A stretch of 64,000 bases of DNA, taken from positions 1 through 64,000 of the forward strand of contig CAIJVU010000052.1 of assembly GCA_903824185.1 (NCBI GenBank). The letters run 5' to 3'. The notes below the pieces were generated by a model. It had not been told where the DNA came from, did no database searches, and was given only the letters and a program-made list of their open reading frames with translations. Source of the DNA: an uncultured Hyphomicrobiales bacterium. GTDB taxonomy: Bacteria; Pseudomonadota; Alphaproteobacteria; Rhizobiales; Beijerinckiaceae. The position numbers and the translations under genes were made by a program. This document shows, in pieces, positions 35,235 through 44,981 of the stretch (the stretch's first letter is position 1; the number at the start of each line of letters is the position of its first letter).

Positions 35235-37730
35235 TCACGCTATGAGGTCGAATGAAAATGGATCATCGCTTTTCTGCTCAGGTCCGTTGGACTGATCAGT
35301 TTCAGACCGTTGCGACTTACGCCGCTCGTCCTGATGCGATACATCAAATTTGTCGAGTTGATAACCATTTGCAGCCAGTGAAGTACGAAGTCCCTCTTCA
35401 CCCGCCGACAAGGCATCATCTGACAACTGACTTTCTGTCCGAGCACTGATGGAAAGTTTCTGCCCCTCGACCTGAAGCTTCAACACCACATTGCCCAATT
35501 GTGCAGGATTGAGCCGCAACTCAATTTCCTGACTATTCTGCTTCAAAGCAGCCATCACTTGCTGCCCCAAAGACATGAAACGCATTTCAGCGGCAAGCGC
35601 TGATCCAGATCCGTTTGATGAACGGCCCGTCATTGCATAGGTCACGGCCATCAAGCTCTCACGGGCGCCCAATGTTGCACCCGCAGGCGCCACACCTGAT
35701 GCAGCCGATGCCATGGAGGCCGTTGAAAATGAGGAGGCCTCACTGCCGGTCCCGTCCGATAAAACAGCGGTTTGATGCGCCTCAGAGCCTGACAGCAAAT
35801 CATCTGCTTGAGCCGCAGTGTGTAACACAGGGGCCCTATCATCGGTTGCTGGCGCATTGGCGTTCAACCGCGCATCAGCGCCTTGCAAGGCCGATTGTTG
35901 ATTGGCTGATTGACCATCTTGGCGCGCATGGTTCTGGCCGCCTGCTTGGTCTTGTCCACCCGCTGCCGCATCCCGCAACAAAAGACTTCCGCCGATATCG
36001 GCTGAGGACGCATGCGCGTTGGGCTGAGCCTGGCCCTCTTGCGCAGAGGGAGCCCAAAAGGCCATGGCCGCATGATCAGCCGACACAATCCCTGCATGTT
36101 CTTCAAGCGCATGGGCCGAGGTTGTGAGGGTCAGACCTTCTTCAGAGACGAGCTCGAGAATCTGTTTGCTGTTAAAGAGTTGCGACGCCAAGCTACCGGT
36201 GGGCTGTGGTGTTTTCAATGCGCCCAGCGACTTCAGCAAACCCGAGCGGATACTGTCGCCTTCACCGTCACTGACCGGCATTGCAAATGGTGAGGGTTCA
36301 GACTCACCAAATGTCGGCACGGCAAAAAGATGTGCATCGGTCGCTAAGGGATTGAGGCCCAAAGCGGCAAAATCTTGAGCTGAAAAACCATTACTAGATG
36401 TAGAGCCCGATGGCGCATCGCCCGTCACACTTGGGGTGATCGAGGGCGCGTCGATGCCATGCTTGGCAAAGATGGATGAGAATAATGAGGCCGTTGATGA
36501 GGCCAGATTTGGTGCCGATCCGACACCGCTTGATTCAGTCAATTCTGGAAGAGCGGCATTGATGCCAGCTGCCACAGGTTCTGACACACCAGTCCCCGTT
36601 TGCGTCAATGCGGCAATTTTGGATGCAAGTGTTTCACCCAATGACACATCAGCCGTAGCTGTCATACCACTGAGGAGTGAGGAGGCCGACGTCTTTTCAA
36701 GACCGGCCAAACCAGCCAGCACCGATTGAACAGAGCCCTCATCCGCCGTCAGAGCAGAAGCGGGCAAATCAAGACTATCTGCTTGATCAACAATCACAGG
36801 CCCCAACAAAGAGCCAGCGGAACCAAGCCCTGCCTTATCGGAATTGGGCATGATAAACCGGACAAAGCGCTGATCCGGCATCACGGGTGTTTGATACTGC
36901 CCCCAAGGTCCGGAGGTAATTTCAGGAGGCAGAACCGCTTGATCCGCCTCGACATGATTCAATAAGCCAGCCTCATTGCCGGTCGGTACCACAGGAGGCT
37001 GAACAGGCGTCACTTGTGGCGCAAGCATTGCCTGCAAAGCCATGATCTGCTGGGCGGCCAATGCTGCAGGATTGGTTTGTGTGGGCGCGGCAGCAACGGC
37101 CTCTGGGCCATCGGGGGCGTGATCAGCCTGAGCGGCCGCAACATCACCCTGCCCTGCAATGGTTGGCGCATCGGTCGGCGCAGCAGAGGCAATAAAGCCC
37201 GTAAGCTGTTGCAGATCCTGACCCGCAACGCTCATTTGATTGGAATTGATCAAGCCGGACGCCTGCATGGCTGCTGCAATGGTTTGCGGATCATGGATCA
37301 GCGACAAAACCATTTCTTTTTCAGCCGAGGCTGGCATCAAGGACACGGCATGTTGAAGATCAGCCGCCGTGATCATCGGCAAATCGCGGATCGTATCAAC
37401 GGTTGCACCGTCCGGCGTGGGGAACAGATGGATTTTAACACCATTATCGCCAGCAACAGCATCGGCGAAGGGGGAGGTTTTCAACCCTTTTTCGGCAAGC
37501 TGGCCGATATTCATCAGCGCCGCGAGGGGATCAAGGGGCTTTGATGCGTCCTGCCCCGCAACAGCTGAGGCATCCGCAGATGCAGTGGCCGATTGCGCGG
37601 CAGATGCGGCCTGCACGAACCCGATCAGGTCAAAGGTTGACTCTGTCCGAGCAACTGTCTGGTCAGGACTTGCGACATCCGCGACCTTAGCTGACGCTTG
37701 TACCGTTACGCTCTGCAAGACTGCCCCCAA
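35235..37730 (-). CDS. fliK: Long FliK-type hook-length control protein (about 830 aa)
   Basis: FliK is the exported ruler that times the hook-to-filament switch. The C-terminal Flg_hook domain is clear: L-R-L-N-P-A-Q-L-G-N-V-V-L-K-L-Q-V-E-G-Q-K-L and L-R-T-S-L-A-A-N-G-Y-Q-L, in the last 110 residues. The preceding 700 residues are low-complexity Ala/Ser/Gln/Asp. Common FliK proteins are 300-600 aa. The greater length may accompany the giant FlgE. No ATG lies near the start. TTG at 37730 or TTG at 37718 (preceded by GGGGGC) are the choices. It follows fliJ by 55 bases. Confidence 0.87.
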   Translation of the reverse strand: MGAVLQSVTVQASAKVADVASPDQTVARTESTFDLIGFVQAASAAQSATASADASAVAGQDASKPLDPLAALMNIGQLAEKGLKTSPFADAVAGDNGVKIHLFPTPDGATVDTIRDLPMITAADLQHAVSLMPASAEKEMVLSLIHDPQTIAAAMQASGLINSNQMSVAGQDLQQLTGFIASAAPTDAPTIAGQGDVAAAQADHAPDGPEAVAAAPTQTNPAALAAQQIMALQAMLAPQVTPVQPPVVPTGNEAGLLNHVEADQAVLPPEITSGPWGQYQTPVMPDQRFVRFIMPNSDKAGLGSAGSLLGPVIVDQADSLDLPASALTADEGSVQSVLAGLAGLEKTSASSLLSGMTATADVSLGETLASKIAALTQTGTGVSEPVAAGINAALPELTESSGVGSAPNLASSTASLFSSIFAKHGIDAPSITPSVTGDAPSGSTSSNGFSAQDFAALGLNPLATDAHLFAVPTFGESEPSPFAMPVSDGEGDSIRSGLLKSLGALKTPQPTGSLASQLFNSKQILELVSEEGLTLTTSAHALEEHAGIVSADHAAMAFWAPSAQEGQAQPNAHASSADIGGSLLLRDAAAGGQDQAGGQNHARQDGQSANQQSALQGADARLNANAPATDDRAPVLHTAAQADDLLSGSEAHQTAVLSDGTGSEASSFSTASMASAASGVAPAGATLGARESLMAVTYAMTGRSSNGSGSALAAEMRFMSLGQQVMAALKQNSQEIELRLNPAQLGNVVLKLQVEGQKLSISARTESQLSDDALSAGEEGLRTSLAANGYQLDKFDVSHQDERRKSQRSETDQSNGPEQKSDDPFSFDLIA

Positions 37731-37785
37731 AACACGACAAAATAACGAAAATCAATGTAATTCAGCAATTTTCATGCCACTCCCG

Positions 37786-38202
37786 TCAATGCCCCCGCGG
37801 ACGCGGTGCGGGCATCGATTTCATGGCCTTTTCCTCCTTTTCTTCGATTTCCTGAATGCGTAAAACCTTGACTTTGTCATCGAGTTTCTCGATTTCGCGC
37901 TTTTTTTGCACCATAATCCCCGTCAAACGGGCCCGTTCTGCGTCTAAAACCTCGAAACGGGATTCATCGAAGCGGCGGCGTTCCGACAAGCGATGATAGA
38001 TGTCGAGAATGGTCATATATTCCGTTCCCGTCATTTCCGGCATCGCCATTTGCTGGTGATAACCATCAAGCAATTGGCGCACCTGCTCGATGCGTTGGGA
38101 CAGGCGATCCAATTCGGTCCGCAGCTGCAAAGCTTCCCTTTGATACCCCATCAATTCGATATTTTTCTTGGTGGCGTAGAGTTTGACGCGCCGTGATTGC
38201 AT
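37786..38202 (-). CDS. fliJ: Flagellar export chaperone-escort FliJ
   Basis: FliJ is the coiled-coil stalk of the export ATPase. The 138-aa all-helical charged protein is rich in Arg, Glu, Gln and Leu, with heptads across residues 15-120. It lies directly after fliI by 13 bases. Length and composition match FliJ, though sequence conservation in this family is low. Confidence 0.85.
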   Translation of the reverse strand: MQSRRVKLYATKKNIELMGYQREALQLRTELDRLSQRIEQVRQLLDGYHQQMAMPEMTGTEYMTILDIYHRLSERRRFDESRFEVLDAERARLTGIMVQKKREIEKLDDKVKVLRIQEIEEKEEKAMKSMPAPRPRGH

Positions 38203-38215
38203 GGTCAGACCTCAA

Positions 38216-39544
38216 TCATGACGGAAAAAGCGATTGCAAACGGGCTTCGCTTTCCACCAATCCGCTCGATTCATGCATCGACTGTGTAATAAAACTCAAC
38301 AGCTGCGGATAAATCGAAAAGGCGTGATCCAGTTCTTCATCCTGCCCGCTTTGATAGCCGCCCAGCAAAACAAGGTCTCTGTTTTGTTCCCATAAGCTCA
38401 GATAACGGCGGAATTTGCGCGCACGCGACATATGGCCGGGCGTCACACAATCCGTCATCGTCCGGCTGATCGACGCGCCCAGATCAATCGCGGGATAAAT
38501 GCCCTGCTCGGCCTGTTTACGCGCCAAAACACTATGGCCATCCAAAATAGCGCGGGAGGTATCGACCACGGGATCATTGGTTGTATCGTCACCATCGGCC
38601 AACACGGTATAGATGGCAGTGATGCTTCCACCGGTATCGCCATCAAGCCCCGCGCGTTCCAGCAAAGAGCCGATCAGCGAGATAACAGAAGGCGGATAAC
38701 CCTTGGCGGTCGGATGCTCGCCCAAGGCCAGACCCAATTCACGCTGGGCATGGGCAACACGCGTCAGACTGTCGATCATCAGCAATGTGCTTTTGCCGCG
38801 CGAACGGAAATATTCCGCATAGGCTGTGGCGCGATGCACGCCGCGAATACGCAAAACCGGTGACTGGTCAGCGGGAACAGCAACCAAAATCGTATGGGCG
38901 AATGAGGGTGAGGCTTGCAGCTCTTCCACAAAGCCCGACACTTCGCGGCCACGCTCGCCGATCAAACCGATGATCACCACTTCGGCGGTTGTGTAACGCG
39001 CGATGGTGGAGAGCAGCGAAGATTTGCCCACGCCGCTGCCTGCGATGATGCCGATGCGTTGCCCGATCCCAAGCGTCAACAACGCATTGATGGCCCGCAC
39101 ACCGGTATCAAGCGCCTGCTTGACCGGACGGCGGCGCAAAGGATTGACCCGCTCGCCACGCAACGGCCATTTTTCCTGCAAAATGGGTTGCGGCATGCCA
39201 TCAAGCGCATTGCCCGCGCCGTCAAAAACACGGCCCAATAATCCATCGCCGCAAGGAACAAGATCGACGCGTTTGACGGTTTCCACTTTGGCACCGGCCA
39301 CAATGGCCCCTTTGCCGCCTGTGAGAACCAGCACCGTATATTCGTCGAGAAAGCCGATGACTTCTGCTTCGGCCCAGCTGCCATCTTCAAGATAAATACG
39401 GCATTCCTGCCCCACGGACGCTGGAAAGGCACTGGCATGAATGATCTGGCCATCAAACCGTTTCACACGCCCTACGGCATGGATCGACCGCTCGGACCGT
39501 ACCGACGACAAAGATTTTTCGAGATAGGTCAGGGCTTGGGGCAT
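38216..39544 (-). CDS. fliI: Flagellar export ATPase FliI
   Basis: FliI energises export. The 442 aa contain Walker A (I-A-G-S-G-V-G-K-S-S-L-L, near residue 168), the F1-like G-L-I-G-E-R-G-R-E-V, Walker B (T-L-L-M-I-D-S-L-T-R), and G-L-A-L-G-E-H-P-T-A-K-G-Y-P-P-S. It overlaps the fliH stop (TGATG). Confidence 0.96.
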   Translation of the reverse strand: MPQALTYLEKSLSSVRSERSIHAVGRVKRFDGQIIHASAFPASVGQECRIYLEDGSWAEAEVIGFLDEYTVLVLTGGKGAIVAGAKVETVKRVDLVPCGDGLLGRVFDGAGNALDGMPQPILQEKWPLRGERVNPLRRRPVKQALDTGVRAINALLTLGIGQRIGIIAGSGVGKSSLLSTIARYTTAEVVIIGLIGERGREVSGFVEELQASPSFAHTILVAVPADQSPVLRIRGVHRATAYAEYFRSRGKSTLLMIDSLTRVAHAQRELGLALGEHPTAKGYPPSVISLIGSLLERAGLDGDTGGSITAIYTVLADGDDTTNDPVVDTSRAILDGHSVLARKQAEQGIYPAIDLGASISRTMTDCVTPGHMSRARKFRRYLSLWEQNRDLVLLGGYQSGQDEELDHAFSIYPQLLSFITQSMHESSGLVESEARLQSLFPS

Positions 39545-40338
39545 CAGGTCTGATCCTCTTCCCCACCTTCGATGACCGGCGTATCCACCACTTCAAGATC
39601 ACGGGACGACAAACGAAAGGCCCCGCGCATCAAATCATGATCCGCAGACACTTTGATATCGTTAAAAATTTCTTCGCCTTGCAAGGCCTTCGTCAAAGCA
39701 TTCAAATCATGCGGGCTGACAAAAAGCTGAAATTCACTATTGGCGCGCACGAACAATTCTGCGGAGCGGCGAATACGCTCCAGAAAAGTCTCCGGGATTT
39801 CTGCAAAAACAGTTCCGGCCAAATCTTGGGCAATGCGGCGTACATGTTGGGCCATCATGGCTGCGGCCTGCTGACGCACTTCATCGGCCTGAACAGGCAG
39901 TTCGGCCGCCATGGAACGCAGTGCCAAGACCGCTTCGCTGAGTTCCTGACGCGAGGCGGCAATGCCTTGGGCATAACCCGTGGCGCGACCTTCCTCTCTG
40001 GCTTTTTCAATGGCGTCCAGAATTTCCTGCGCGCTTGGCGGCGGATCTTCATCGACAGGCGGTGGTGGTGGCGGCGGCGGTGGGGCCTCTGGCTGAGGTT
40101 CCGGCTCAACCACAACGTCGGTTTCAGGTTCCGCTTGCGCTTCGTTATTGTCTTGCGTGGTCTCGGGCGAAGGCGGAGGCGAAACGGGCTCGTCCGGTTT
40201 TATTTCGCGAAATTTACTGCGACCCCACGCAACAAACTCGTTTTCTTTTTCGGGCCCACCATGGCTTGTCTCAACAAAAGGCCTATCCTTGGGAACAAGG
40301 CCAGGTATTTCGTCAAGACTGACACGGCGGGTCGTCAT
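39544..40338 (-). CDS. fliH: Flagellar export regulator FliH
   Basis: FliH tethers and restrains FliI. I start the gene at the ATG at 40338 (MTTRRVSLDE), one base after fliG. A longer reading would begin inside fliG. The 264-aa protein has a long Pro/Glu-rich N-terminal region with a run of eight prolines (about residues 90-97). The helical A-R-E-E-G-R-A-T-G-Y-A-Q-G region follows, then a C-terminal V-ATPase E-like domain (L-F-V-S-P-H-D-L-N-A-L). Confidence 0.88.
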   Translation of the reverse strand: MTTRRVSLDEIPGLVPKDRPFVETSHGGPEKENEFVAWGRSKFREIKPDEPVSPPPSPETTQDNNEAQAEPETDVVVEPEPQPEAPPPPPPPPPVDEDPPPSAQEILDAIEKAREEGRATGYAQGIAASRQELSEAVLALRSMAAELPVQADEVRQQAAAMMAQHVRRIAQDLAGTVFAEIPETFLERIRRSAELFVRANSEFQLFVSPHDLNALTKALQGEEIFNDIKVSADHDLMRGAFRLSSRDLEVVDTPVIEGGEEDQT

Positions 40339-40339
40339 C

Positions 40340-41383
40340 TTACACCATGTCCTCGCCGCGGCCGGCAAGGACCATCTGACCCGCATCCGACAGACGACGG
40401 GCAACGGCAATGATTTGCTTTTGTGCTTCCTGCACCTCTGTCACACGCATCGGACCCTTGGCTTCGATTTCGTCAACAATGGCTGCGGCAGCACGAGCAG
40501 ACATCGAGCCCAGAATTTTATCACGCAGACGCTCATCCGACCCCTTCAAGGCGATAGACAGGGATTCAGGTTCGACATTCCGCATCAAAATACCAAGGTT
40601 CTTATCATCGCAGGCCATCAGATTGTCGAACACAAACATGTTGTCCTGAATAGCCGTCATCAAATTCTTGTCGAGCTTTTGCAAGCCCTTCATGATGCGT
40701 TGTTCTGTCTGGCTTTGCGTGAAGTTCATGATCTTCGCCGCTGCCTTCACGCCGCCCACTTTCGAGGCCCGCAAGGATGTCGATGCTTTAAAGCGCATCT
40801 GCATCACGCGTTCAAGCTGGTTAATGGCTTCTGGCTGCACGGAATCTAGCGTTGCCACACGTTGGATCACTTCATGCTGGATCGCTTCCGGCAGCAAGAT
40901 CAAGACGTCGGCCGCAACCGCAAAATCCAAATGCGCGACAACCAAAGCAATAATCTGCGGATGTTCACCCTCGATCATTTCGGCGATGGAGCGTGCATCC
41001 ATCCAGTCGAGAATTTCAATCCCCTTGGCACCACTGGAGGGGGCGATACGCGTGATGATGCTGCCTGCTTTGTCTTCACCCAAAGCCTTGGTGAGCACGC
41101 GGCGGATATAGGCATCGGCACCCAGACCAATCGAGGTCTGCGCTTTCATGATTTCGAGAAATTCATCGAGCACAAGATTGACGGTCCGCTGATCGAGATC
41201 CGCAACCGAATACATCGCACTGCCTAATTGCTGCACTTCGCGCGGCGACAGGTTTTTGAGAATTTCAGCCGCTTCGTCTTCTCCTAGAAGAAGCATAACG
41301 ATCGCACACTTCTGCGTGCCGCTCAGCAGCTCGTAAGTATGGTCGGCTTCCAGATTGACATCGGCTACATTTGTCTCGGCCAT
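40340..41383 (-). CDS. fliG: Flagellar motor switch protein FliG
   Basis: FliG couples the C-ring to the stators. The 347 residues include Q-K-C-A-I-V-M-L-L-L-G-E-D-E-A-A-E-I-L-K near residue 25, and E-H-P-Q-I-I-A-L-V-V-A-H-L in the middle. The torque-helix region has M-F-V-F-D-N-L and L-S-I-A-L-K-G-S-D-E-R-L-R-D-K-I-L. It lies between fliF and fliH. Confidence 0.96.
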   Translation of the reverse strand: MAETNVADVNLEADHTYELLSGTQKCAIVMLLLGEDEAAEILKNLSPREVQQLGSAMYSVADLDQRTVNLVLDEFLEIMKAQTSIGLGADAYIRRVLTKALGEDKAGSIITRIAPSSGAKGIEILDWMDARSIAEMIEGEHPQIIALVVAHLDFAVAADVLILLPEAIQHEVIQRVATLDSVQPEAINQLERVMQMRFKASTSLRASKVGGVKAAAKIMNFTQSQTEQRIMKGLQKLDKNLMTAIQDNMFVFDNLMACDDKNLGILMRNVEPESLSIALKGSDERLRDKILGSMSARAAAAIVDEIEAKGPMRVTEVQEAQKQIIAVARRLSDAGQMVLAGRGEDMV

Positions 41384-41406
41384 AGATCAGCCCTCACCCA
41401 TCACAA

Positions 41407-43113
41407 TCAGTTCAAATCACGCTGGATCATCTGCTTCAGCACGGCAGTGACACGGCTGGAGTCGTCACCCACAAGGATGCGGATAACCGCAACCTTGTCA
41501 TCGTAGGAATTCGCCGTATCCAGCATTTCAGCCGTGATGGCAGTCTTCTTGGGCTTGAGACGCGCCTTGATGTCTTCAAGAGATTCGCCTTCTTGCACCT
41601 CGATGGTTTCGCCTTCACCCATGACCGTCTCGCTCTGCAGCGCGGCATAGTCAGCAGCAGACATCAAGCGGACCAAGAGCGGACGCAAGGCACCCAGAAC
41701 AACAACCACCAGCACCAGCAAGATCCCACCCTGACGGATCGCATCTTCAAGCCATGGCGCATCATACCAAGAGCGAGAAGACAAAGGCTGTTCGTCCGCA
41801 TAATTGGTGGACACAAGCGACACACGATCGCCGCGCTCGCCATCAAAACCAACAGCCTGTTGCAGCAATTGCGTGAGACGTTGTGTTTCAGCTTCCGACA
41901 TCACCTTTTCAACGGGTTTGCCGGTTTTAGGATCGGGTGTGGTCGAGGCCCGCAACAAAACAGCCACAGACAAACGCTTCACTTCACCCAAAGCCGCACG
42001 AGAGGAGCGGACCTCACGGCTGACTTCGAAATTTTGAACGCTATTGGCCGAATGGTTTTTGGGCGCCTCGTTCGCTTGCGCAGGGGCTGGGGTGGCATTC
42101 TGGGCCAGCTGCGGTGTTGTGGGAGGTTGGTTCGAGGTTGCCCCCGGGACACCACGCGCAATGCCATCGCTTGAATCTTGAACAGATTCCTGTTTGGAAC
42201 GAATGGCGCGGGACTCCGGATCATAGATTTCGCGTGTTTGTTCCAAGCGGGTGAAGTCCATTTCGACATTCACTTCGCTGGTCACATTGCCGACACCGAC
42301 AATCGGGGTCATCAAATTCACAATGCGGTCACGCAGGATTTTTTCGACGCGGGTCTTATGTTCCAATTGCTGCGCGGTCAACCCCATATCGGCATCGCGC
42401 TGCGGATTGGACAACAAATTCCCGTATTGGTCCACCAAGGTGACAGCGGACGCACTCATGTAAGGTACGCTTGAAGACACAAGATGCAAGATCGATTGCA
42501 CCTGTCCGGGGCCCAACACACGGCCAGCCGACAGTTTCACAAAAACAGACGCCGACGGTGGCTGCTGGTCACGCACAAAAGCCGAGCGCTCCGGCACGGC
42601 CAGATGCACACGGGCGGCTTCGATGTCACGAATTTCCATGATCGAGCGTGCAAGCTCGTTTTCCTGCGCTTGCTTAAGTTTGACAGCTTCGACGCTGCGG
42701 CTTGTTCCCATCGGCATTTGCGTCAACAGGTCATAACCCGTTGCGCTTGATTTCGGCAAACCTTGCGACGCCAGCGCCATTTTGGCGCGATAGAAATCAG
42801 GACGCTGAACAGTGACCTGACCCGTCATATTATCAAGCTGTGCCTTGATCCCCTGATTGGTCAGGATCTGCATCACTTGGGCTTTGTCTTCTTCGGCCAG
42901 TTTGGGAAACAGCACAACCATCGGGGGTTCACGCATCATGATGATCAGCACAATGCCGATGACCATGACAAAACCAACAAGGATCATCGGCAAAGCGCGA
43001 ATGACCGCCGGCTGCTTCATATATTCTTGCAGGGTCGATATAATCTGTAATGCGCGGCCGCCTGGCGATGACATGCCACCGGACTGCATATAATTCATAT
43101 TACCTTCGGCCAT
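41407..43113 (-). CDS. fliF: Flagellar MS-ring protein FliF
   Basis: FliF forms the MS-ring, the foundation of the basal body. The 568 aa have transmembrane helices at about residues 41-61 and 460-480. Ring-building motifs include L-F-P-K-L-A-E-E-D and A-R-V-H-L-A-V-P-E-R-S-A-F. The C-terminal FliG-binding tail is acidic. It starts with the ATG at 43113, 58 bases after fliE. Confidence 0.96.
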   Translation of the reverse strand: MAEGNMNYMQSGGMSSPGGRALQIISTLQEYMKQPAVIRALPMILVGFVMVIGIVLIIMMREPPMVVLFPKLAEEDKAQVMQILTNQGIKAQLDNMTGQVTVQRPDFYRAKMALASQGLPKSSATGYDLLTQMPMGTSRSVEAVKLKQAQENELARSIMEIRDIEAARVHLAVPERSAFVRDQQPPSASVFVKLSAGRVLGPGQVQSILHLVSSSVPYMSASAVTLVDQYGNLLSNPQRDADMGLTAQQLEHKTRVEKILRDRIVNLMTPIVGVGNVTSEVNVEMDFTRLEQTREIYDPESRAIRSKQESVQDSSDGIARGVPGATSNQPPTTPQLAQNATPAPAQANEAPKNHSANSVQNFEVSREVRSSRAALGEVKRLSVAVLLRASTTPDPKTGKPVEKVMSEAETQRLTQLLQQAVGFDGERGDRVSLVSTNYADEQPLSSRSWYDAPWLEDAIRQGGILLVLVVVVLGALRPLLVRLMSAADYAALQSETVMGEGETIEVQEGESLEDIKARLKPKKTAITAEMLDTANSYDDKVAVIRILVGDDSSRVTAVLKQMIQRDLN

Positions 43114-43170
43114 TATGGCTCACCCTTGAATAGAAGACGTCGTCAATTTCAACAAACAAAAACCAAAGCC

Positions 43171-43470
43171 TTAGACAGGCATGGAAATGATATCTTTGTA
43201 AGCGCTGAGCAATTTGTTGCGGACCTGCAAAGTGGCTTCAAAAGACAGAGACGCCTTTTCACGAGCCAGCATGACTTTGGTGACATCCACTTCATCGCCA
43301 GCTTCGAAAGCCTTGGCAATGTCTGCTGCCTTGTTTTGTGCATCGGAAACCTGCGACAATGCTTTGTTCAGGTAATTTCCAAAATCAGCACCGTTTCCGT
43401 TGGGCTGTAATTTTGTAGTGGCATTTTTTAGAATTTCGGCACTTAAACCAACGGATTGAACGACAGGCAT
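43171..43470 (-). CDS. fliE: Hook-basal body protein FliE
   Basis: FliE joins the MS-ring to the rod. I choose the ATG at 43470 (MPVVQSVG) because GGGGG lies 5-10 bases upstream. A GTG at 43485 would lack a site. The 99-aa protein ends with the typical V-M-L-A-R-E-K-A-S-L-S-F-E-A-T-L-Q-V-R-N-K-L-L-S-A-Y-K-D-I pattern. It sits between the sigma-54 activator and fliF, away from flgB-C. Confidence 0.93.
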   Translation of the reverse strand: MPVVQSVGLSAEILKNATTKLQPNGNGADFGNYLNKALSQVSDAQNKAADIAKAFEAGDEVDVTKVMLAREKASLSFEATLQVRNKLLSAYKDIISMPV

Positions 43471-43506
43471 TGATACCCCCAACACTACGCAACAGAGAAC
43501 GACGAT

Positions 43507-44676
43507 TTAAGCGCCTACGGCTTGCAATCGCGGATTATGATCGACTTCGCCCTGAACAAACACATCGTTGGGATCAATCATCAGATGATCTGTTTCGATC
43601 TGTCCGTCACCGGCCAAAACCAAAGCGCGCTGAACAACGTTTTCGAGTTCGCGCACATTGCCCGGCCAATCATGCTGCTCGAGCTTTTCGATCGCAGCAT
43701 TGGTCATGGACGGGATTTTGGCAAAGCCACCGCAATGCTTGGCAAGCAAGGCAATCGTGATGGGCAAAATATCACCCGTGCGGCCCGCAAGTGACTGCGT
43801 CGCAAGGGGAAACACGTTCAGACGATAATAAAGATCTTCGCGGAAACGACCGACTTTCACTTCATCCAGCATGTGCCTGTTGGAGGTCGCGATCACGCGT
43901 ATATCAACCGGAACAGGCTTGGAACCACCCAACGGGGTGACTTCTTTTTCTTGCAAAACGCGCAAAAATTTGGCCTGCAGATGCAAAGCCATTTCGGACA
44001 CTTCGTCGAGCAACAAAGTTCCGCCATCCGCTGCGCGGAAAATCCCTTTATTGGGGTGGTGTGCCCCTGTAAAGGCACCGCGCTCGTAACCGAACAACAC
44101 AGCTTCGAGCATGGTATCCGGCACCGCAGCGCAATTGACGGCAATGAAAGGCTCTTTGCTGCGTTTGGATGAATTATGCAAGAAACGCGACAGCACTTCC
44201 TTGCCGGTTCCGGTCGGGCCTACCAACATCACAGTGACATCAGACAAGGCAACACGACGTGCAAGACGCAACAGATTGAATGTTTGCGGATCGCCCGCTG
44301 CAACACTCTGCTCGTCATCAACGAAACGCGAAACGGTTTCAGCGGCAAAGCGCCAGCCGTCTTCGGTTGGTTTGATTTTCAAAACCGCACCGTTGAATTC
44401 GCCTTTGACGGAGAATTTATTACCCGGAGGATCGATCATCACGATGCGATCGGCTTTTAATTGCCGGCATTTGGATGCAAACTGCGCATTGTCTGCAGCA
44501 AACTGCTTCACACTGGCACTGGCCATCACCAATGCACAGCGCGGCCACTGATCCCCTTTTGTGGACAAAAGTGTTTTCAAATCCACGGCCTGGGCATCAT
44601 GCCCACGCATATAGAGATGAGTAACCCATGCCTCACTATCGGGAAGCCCGTCCGTCAAACATAACACAACGCTCAT
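43507..44676 (-). CDS. flbD: FlbD-type sigma-54 activator without a C-terminal HTH
   Basis: An AAA+ bacterial enhancer-binding protein of 389 aa. The N-terminal 110 residues are a degenerate receiver-like region without an obvious acidic pocket. The AAA+ domain has Walker A G-P-T-G-T-G-K-E (about 153-160), the sigma-54-contacting loop G-A-F-T-G-A (200-205), and Walker B G-G-T-L-L-L-D-E-V (218-226). The sensor II W-P-G-N-V-R-E-L-E-N motif is near residue 343. The protein then ends after about 40 residues without a Fis-type HTH, so it should not bind DNA alone. It heads the fliE-to-flhB operon and has its own sigma-54 promoter, suggesting feedback control. Confidence 0.87.
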   Translation of the reverse strand: MSVVLCLTDGLPDSEAWVTHLYMRGHDAQAVDLKTLLSTKGDQWPRCALVMASASVKQFAADNAQFASKCRQLKADRIVMIDPPGNKFSVKGEFNGAVLKIKPTEDGWRFAAETVSRFVDDEQSVAAGDPQTFNLLRLARRVALSDVTVMLVGPTGTGKEVLSRFLHNSSKRSKEPFIAVNCAAVPDTMLEAVLFGYERGAFTGAHHPNKGIFRAADGGTLLLDEVSEMALHLQAKFLRVLQEKEVTPLGGSKPVPVDIRVIATSNRHMLDEVKVGRFREDLYYRLNVFPLATQSLAGRTGDILPITIALLAKHCGGFAKIPSMTNAAIEKLEQHDWPGNVRELENVVQRALVLAGDGQIETDHLMIDPNDVFVQGEVDHNPRLQAVGA

Positions 44677-44717
44677 TTAAACAACTCCAACGCCCTTTAC
44701 TGGCCGCGCTAGGTTGA

Positions 44718-44735
44718 AAGCAAAGACCTTGCCAA
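44718..44735 (-). promoter_or_regulatory. Sigma-54 promoter of flbD-fliE-flhB operon
   Basis: Minus-strand TGGCAAGGTCTTTGCTT has GG at 44732-44733 and GC at 44720-44721, 10 bases apart. The predicted start near 44708 is about 32 bases before the activator ATG. Confidence 0.8.
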
Positions 44736-44981
44736 CAAGGTGTCAAAAAACCTGCAGAAAAGCCGGAGATTTGGTTAACCCGTTAAAAAATATGGTGAAA
44801 AAAGTGTAAAAAAAGAAAAGAGCCTGTGATTATCAACATGAGGAAGAGGTCGCGGCTAATGAATTATTGACACTCGGACCCGGGAGCGTCAAAAGCTGGT
44901 GCAGGGAGTGTCAAAGTTTTGACATAGCCTGCGCGTCCTGGGCCCCGCCCAATGTCCTTATAGTAATGTGGTAAGAGTCAC
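44736..44981. promoter_or_regulatory. Divergent regulatory region between the two sigma-54 activators
   Basis: This gap separates flbD-like and fleQ-like genes. It contains GGTTAACCCGTTAA near 44773-44786, two TTAA boxes only 4 bases apart. It also has three GTGTCAA or CGTCAA-type half-sites at about 44872, 44887 and 44909. A perfect 7-2-7 palindrome, TGTCAAA-GT-TTTGACA, lies at 44909-44924. A TATAGT box at 44959-44964 lies about 20 bases ahead of the GTG of the plus-strand gene, but no matching -35 was found. The master activator is therefore probably controlled by a DNA-binding protein here. Confidence 0.55.

Noticed and set aside
34858-35255. Pro/Ser-rich plus-strand reading frames opposite fliL
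   Set aside because: They are antisense shadows of the repetitive His/Gly/Asp linker in fliL.
44773-44786. CtrA full site (two TTAA boxes) upstream of the activators
   Set aside because: The boxes are 4 bases apart, not 7; kept only as a remark in the regulatory region entry.
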